From assembly GCA_937915375.1 (NCBI GenBank), contig CALDMO010000035.1, positions 1-44,688 on the forward strand: a stretch of DNA of 44,688 bases, in the 5' to 3' direction. The stretch's first letter is position 1. Every line of letters begins with the position of its first letter. The stretch comes from an uncultured Marvinbryantia sp. GTDB taxonomy: Bacteria > Bacillota > Clostridia > Lachnospirales > Lachnospiraceae. A model generated the notes under the pieces. That model did no database searches. It was not told where the DNA came from and saw only the letters and a program-made list of their open reading frames with translations. Positions 41,198 to 44,688 of this stretch are shown in pieces. The position numbers were made by a program, and so were the translations under genes.

Positions 41198-42454
41198 ATG
41201 ATGGAAGAATCAAAAAAGGAGTGGAAGCTGCCCAAAAATGTTAGGCAGATCGGGGATGGCAGCGCAGACAAAAAGGTATATGTGGAAGACTATGTAATGA
41301 CGTTTCTGGAGAAAATCTCTGCAGAGGGAAAATCGGGAAAGGCAATTCTTTTGGGAAAAGTGCGGAATCTGGAGGGCCAGACGTATATTTTTGCAGACAG
41401 CGCATTGCAGGTGGAATCCTTTAGTCCGGATAGTACGGCTCGGGAAGAACTGAAAAAACAGGCGGAAAAATATTTTAGTGACAAGCAAGTGATTGGCTGG
41501 TATCAGGCGGCAGGAGAATCTCCATTTGTGATGAACGGCAAAATGGTGGAGATTTTTGAACGTGAATTCGGGCAGGAAAATCAGGTGTTGATTGTCCGCG
41601 ATATGGAGGAAGAGGAAAATCTATTCTTTTTGCTGGAAGAAGGGCATACGATCCAGTTGCCGGGCTATTACATTTATTATGAGAAAAATACTGCAATGCA
41701 GGAATATATGATTGCCGGCAGCGAAGGTGAGTCTGTGGATGAAGAGGAGCCGGTAAAGGATGATGCGATCAAACGTTTTCGAAAGATCATTAAAGAGAAA
41801 AAGAAACTGCCGCAGATGAAAGTAAAATTACCGGCGACGGGAAGACTGGTTTATGCAGCGGGTGGATTTCTGGTCGTGACCGTGCTGGCGCTTGGCGTAA
41901 CGATGGTATACAATTATGATAAGATGAAGGAAGTGGAAAGGAGTCTTGCAAGATTAACCAGTAATGTGGACAGTCAAAGTCAGTATTTGGACGAAGGACA
42001 GCAAACGGCACAAGTGATGTTACATATAGATGAAAAGATGAATGTAGAGGAAACGGAGCAGAAGACAGAAATGCAGACAAATGCAATAGAATCAGCCGGA
42101 GGAGTGCTTGATCAGCAGACGGGGAAAGTGACAGGACGGCCGGAAGGAGAAAATACTACAGGACAGACCGGGGATACGATGGAACAGCAGAATGGAGAAA
42201 CCGGCAGTCAGCAGAGTACGGAAACGGTACAGACGATGCCGGAAACAGATGGTGCTGCGTTGACGGAGAATAACAGCGAGGTTCCGGCTTCTGCGCCGGG
42301 CCGGGCTTCTTATACAGTAAAAGTAGGAGATACATTGGCGGATATCAGTCAGATGTATTATGGAAATCTGGAAAAAGTAGTGGAAATCTGTACCCTGAAC
42401 GGGATTGACGATGAGAATACGATTCTTCCGGGGCAGAAAATTTTACTTCCATAA
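41198..42454 (+). CDS. Membrane protein with an MPN/JAMM-like domain and a C-terminal LysM
   Basis: This is a 418-residue protein. Residues about 26-160 resemble an MPN/JAMM fold (VYVEDYVMTFLEK; ILLGKVRNLEGQTYIFADSALQVES; VIGWYQAAGESPFVMN; QENQVLIVRDMEEEENLFFL). The HxH metal ligands expected after GWY are replaced, so it looks inactive. A membrane helix lies at about 217-238, then a low-complexity Gln/Thr/Glu region, and a LysM at 371-418 (SYTVKVGDTLADISQMYYG) that binds peptidoglycan. The likely orientation is MPN inside, LysM outside. The ATG follows AAGGAGTGAG. The function is unknown. Confidence 0.72.
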   Translation: MMEESKKEWKLPKNVRQIGDGSADKKVYVEDYVMTFLEKISAEGKSGKAILLGKVRNLEGQTYIFADSALQVESFSPDSTAREELKKQAEKYFSDKQVIGWYQAAGESPFVMNGKMVEIFEREFGQENQVLIVRDMEEEENLFFLLEEGHTIQLPGYYIYYEKNTAMQEYMIAGSEGESVDEEEPVKDDAIKRFRKIIKEKKKLPQMKVKLPATGRLVYAAGGFLVVTVLALGVTMVYNYDKMKEVERSLARLTSNVDSQSQYLDEGQQTAQVMLHIDEKMNVEETEQKTEMQTNAIESAGGVLDQQTGKVTGRPEGENTTGQTGDTMEQQNGETGSQQSTETVQTMPETDGAALTENNSEVPASAPGRASYTVKVGDTLADISQMYYGNLEKVVEICTLNGIDDENTILPGQKILLP

Positions 42455-42503
42455 GCATACAACTTGTGCTATTCTGAACTAAGGCTAAAGGAGCGGAATA
42501 GGC

Positions 42504-43778
42504 ATGAAAAAACTGAAATTTATAAAATTTCCCAGTATCACGTTTCTTGATACATGGAAAAATAAGATAAAAGAGAAGACGGCAGCGGTCAAAAAAAAGG
42601 CTGATGCCAAAATGCAGAGTGATGAAATGCTCAGTCTGGCGGAAAAGCTGAAATTGCATAGAACAAGAGAACATATGAAGAGCATTTTGATCGTGACGGC
42701 GGTTTTAGTGGTGGTGACAGTTCTGATTGTTTACAATCGCGTCCGCGTATTTGACGGATACCGTGTGGTCAGCAGTGTAGAACGGTCTGATGATGCGGCT
42801 ACTTCTTATGTGCGGTTGAAAAATCGCATTTTAAAATGTAATCCGAATGGAGTGACTTGTGTGAATGATTCGGATGAAGTGCAGTGGAATGTGACATTTA
42901 CCATGCAGAGTCCGATTGTTGACGTATGTGATTCTTCGGTTGTAGTTGGAGATCAGCGAGGCAATGCCGTTTATGTATTTAACAAAAATGGTGAGATTGG
43001 ACATTTTGAGGTAGAGCATACACTTATAAAAGTGCGTGTATCCAATCAGGGGGTAGTAGCTGCGATACTGGAAGATGGAGATGTTACCTGGGTGAATGTT
43101 TATGATTCGCAGGGAACGTTGCTTGTGAAAAATAAAACTACTATGAATATCACTGGTTATCCGGTTGATATTGACCTTTCGGCTGACGGTCGTAAACTGA
43201 TGGTTTCTTATCTGGGCATGGATAATAATGATGTTGTTTCAAAGGTTGCTTTTTACAATTTTTCTACAGTCGGTCAGAGCGAGGCAGATTACCTGGTGAA
43301 CAGCGCAGAGTATAGCAGTATGGTTGTGCCGGAGGTCTGTTTTCTGGAGGGAAATTATGCTGTGGCATTTCGTGATAATGGAATTGTTTTTTTCTCTGGG
43401 CGTCAGGTGCCGGAGGAGCGGGATGAGATTCTTGTGGAACAGGAAATCATCAGTGCGTTTCATAATGAGAAATATGTGGGCATTGTCACACCGAGCGATG
43501 AGGAAGAACAAAAACATAAATATAAGCTGCAGATTTTCCGATCCAATGGAAGCCGGTGCGGTGTGAAATATTTCGATATGGAATATACAGATATCGCCAT
43601 TTCCGGAGAGGAAATTCTGATGCATAATACAACGGAAATTGAAGTGTACGGTATCAGCGGAAGGAAGAAAGCATCTATAGAATATGAGAAACCGATTATT
43701 GACATGAGGAAGATTGGCGGTTTGCGCAGATATGATGTGTTTACCCCGGACAGTACTGACCGGATTAAGATTAAATAG
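42504..43778 (+). CDS. DUF5711 family membrane-anchored beta-propeller-like protein
   Basis: This 424-residue protein has a basic cytoplasmic N-terminus (about 1-58), one helix (about 60-78), and an extracellular domain of repeating beta-strands (VVGDQRGNAVYVFNKNGEIGHF; VAAILEDGDVTWVNVYDSQG; GNYAVAFRDNGIVFFS). These look like a beta-propeller. I recognise it as the DUF5711 family by layout. It follows the LysM gene with AAAGGAG and precedes cvpA, suggesting an envelope function. Confidence 0.78.
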   Translation: MKKLKFIKFPSITFLDTWKNKIKEKTAAVKKKADAKMQSDEMLSLAEKLKLHRTREHMKSILIVTAVLVVVTVLIVYNRVRVFDGYRVVSSVERSDDAATSYVRLKNRILKCNPNGVTCVNDSDEVQWNVTFTMQSPIVDVCDSSVVVGDQRGNAVYVFNKNGEIGHFEVEHTLIKVRVSNQGVVAAILEDGDVTWVNVYDSQGTLLVKNKTTMNITGYPVDIDLSADGRKLMVSYLGMDNNDVVSKVAFYNFSTVGQSEADYLVNSAEYSSMVVPEVCFLEGNYAVAFRDNGIVFFSGRQVPEERDEILVEQEIISAFHNEKYVGIVTPSDEEEQKHKYKLQIFRSNGSRCGVKYFDMEYTDIAISGEEILMHNTTEIEVYGISGRKKASIEYEKPIIDMRKIGGLRRYDVFTPDSTDRIKIK

Positions 43779-43787
43779 GAGCAGAAG

Positions 43788-44483
43788 ATGAATTTATTAA
43801 CAGCGATTGTTTTAGTGATTATGGCAATTTGTATTCTCAGAGGATATCGGCGAGGCTTTATTAAAAGCCTCGCTTCTATGGTGTCTCTGATTATTGCGAT
43901 AGTGCTGGTGAATCTTGCCACGCCGTATGTCACTGAATTTTTGAAGAGTCAGACACCGGTTTATGATTATATTCTGGAAAAATGTGAGAAGACGTTTGCG
44001 GTTACGCAGACAGAAGAAAAACCAAAACAGGACGATACGGTTATTGATCAACTGCCATTGCCGGACGTTTTGAAAAATGTGATTAAGGAGAGCAATACGC
44101 CGGAATATTATTCCGCGCTGGCAGCAAAAAGTATTTCTGATTTTGTTCCGAAGTATATGGCGAGTCTGATCTTGAACATTGTGTCGTTTGTTGTTACGTT
44201 TATTTTAGTAATGAGTTTTATTTGGTTAGCGGTTACGACATTGAACATTATTGCAGCACTTCCGGTACTTTCTGGAATTAATCGGGTTCTTGGTTTGGCA
44301 CTCGGTTTTTTGCAGGGACTCATTATCGTGTGGATTTCATTTCTTATTATAACTATATTTAGTAGTAGCGATATTGGAAAACAACTGATGGCGATGATAG
44401 TCGAAAGTCCGATTTTAAGTGGGTTGTATGAGTCAAATTTACTTCTCGATTTTTTGCAAAACATGATAAAAAATATTTTTTAA
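43788..44483 (+). CDS. CvpA family membrane protein
   Basis: This 231-residue protein has four or five predicted helices and the CvpA-like start LVIMAICILRGYRRGFIKSLASMVSL, with a hydrophilic loop near residues 60-110. Family members occur near cell-envelope genes, and the exact role is unknown. It begins 9 bp after the DUF5711 stop, so it is likely the third gene of the same operon. Confidence 0.85.
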   Translation: MNLLTAIVLVIMAICILRGYRRGFIKSLASMVSLIIAIVLVNLATPYVTEFLKSQTPVYDYILEKCEKTFAVTQTEEKPKQDDTVIDQLPLPDVLKNVIKESNTPEYYSALAAKSISDFVPKYMASLILNIVSFVVTFILVMSFIWLAVTTLNIIAALPVLSGINRVLGLALGFLQGLIIVWISFLIITIFSSSDIGKQLMAMIVESPILSGLYESNLLLDFLQNMIKNIF

Positions 44484-44501
44484 AAAATTTAAAAAAACCT
44501 G

Positions 44502-44530
44502 TTGACAAAACGGTTACCAAATGATATTAT
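44502..44530 (+). promoter_or_regulatory. Upstream promoter P1 of a probable rRNA operon
   Basis: TTGACA at 44502-44507 and TATTAT at 44525-44530 have 17-bp spacing. A CTGTCG-CGAA-CGACAG hairpin (44538-44553) follows. Confidence 0.7.
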
Positions 44531-44594
44531 ACAAAAGCTGTCGCGAACGACAGTAACGACTACAAAAAAAGATTTAAAAAATCAAAAAAAGTAG

Positions 44595-44623
44595 TTGACA
44601 AATGATTCGCCAAGTGGTATGAT
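44595..44623 (+). promoter_or_regulatory. Downstream promoter P2 of a probable rRNA operon
   Basis: TTGACA at 44595-44600 and TATGAT at 44618-44623 have 17-bp spacing with an extended TGg before the -10. The sequence beyond, containing AACCTTGATAATTGAACAGTG, is of the kind found just before 16S rRNA in Lachnospiraceae. The rRNA gene itself would begin beyond the window end. Confidence 0.75.
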
Positions 44624-44688
44624 ATAAAAGTTGCTGCGGGAGCGGAACACAGATAAGAACCTTGATAATTGAACAGTGATACAACCTT

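Overview
The window looks like chromosomal DNA of a gut Lachnospiraceae (Bacillota, Clostridia; Blautia/Dorea-like by overall feel). The basis is moderate GC, strong AGGAGG ribosome sites, a Gram-positive Flp/Tad pilus locus with DUF5702 and DUF6382-FHA genes, split transketolase, a large scRNA-type SRP RNA, the sporulation protein YyaC, and raffinose/uronide glycosidases with an ABC importer lacking its own ATPase. The species is inference; no 16S sequence is inside the window.

Layout. 1-525: an AT-rich leader with two 40-bp tandem repeats at the left edge and a consensus sigma-A promoter. 526-10644: an eleven-gene Flp/Tad pilus operon (prepilin peptidase, TadZ-like ATPase, TadA/CpaF ATPase, TadB, TadC, Flp pilin, DUF5702 pseudopilin, TadE-like protein with two Cys/His repeats, second prepilin peptidase, second TadE-like protein, DUF6382-FHA protein). 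10652-13571: MTA/SAH nucleosidase, a membrane protein of unknown function and a 2-hydroxyacid dehydrogenase, each with a recognisable promoter. 13730-15238 (minus): a small conserved protein and a secreted serine beta-lactamase-like protein. 15502-17852: cob(I)alamin adenosyltransferase, peptidase T and tRNA adenosine deaminase. 17864-19468 (minus): a K+/H+ antiporter.

19669-28566 is a sugar-utilisation island: a small protein, an AraC regulator divergent from a GH4 glycosidase, a second AraC regulator broken at a G9 tract, an ABC binding protein with two permeases, and a GH27 alpha-galactosidase. 28826-33221: dCMP deaminase, guanine deaminase, DUF3786 protein and beta-glucuronidase. 33391-34627 (minus): SRP RNA, HAD phosphatase and tRNA-Ser(CGA). 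34778-40430: phosphofructokinase, dnaX-ybaB-recR and transketolase N/C. 40414-40974 (minus): yyaC. 41198-44483: LysM protein with an MPN-like domain, DUF5711 protein and CvpA. The window ends in tandem strong promoters that look like an rRNA operon leader.

The most interesting points are: (1) the phase-variation-like G9 tract that splits the AraC regulator beside the sugar transporter; (2) the Flp pilin whose Shine-Dalgarno drives a 5-codon ORF ending in an ATGA overlap with the pilin start, at a T5 tract where one extra T would fuse the two; (3) an antiporter whose promoter and SD imply a CTG start; (4) that antiporter's terminator lying inside the coding sequence of the convergent tRNA deaminase; (5) tandem Cys/His knuckles on a TadE pseudopilin; (6) a membrane LysM protein carrying an apparently dead MPN/JAMM domain.
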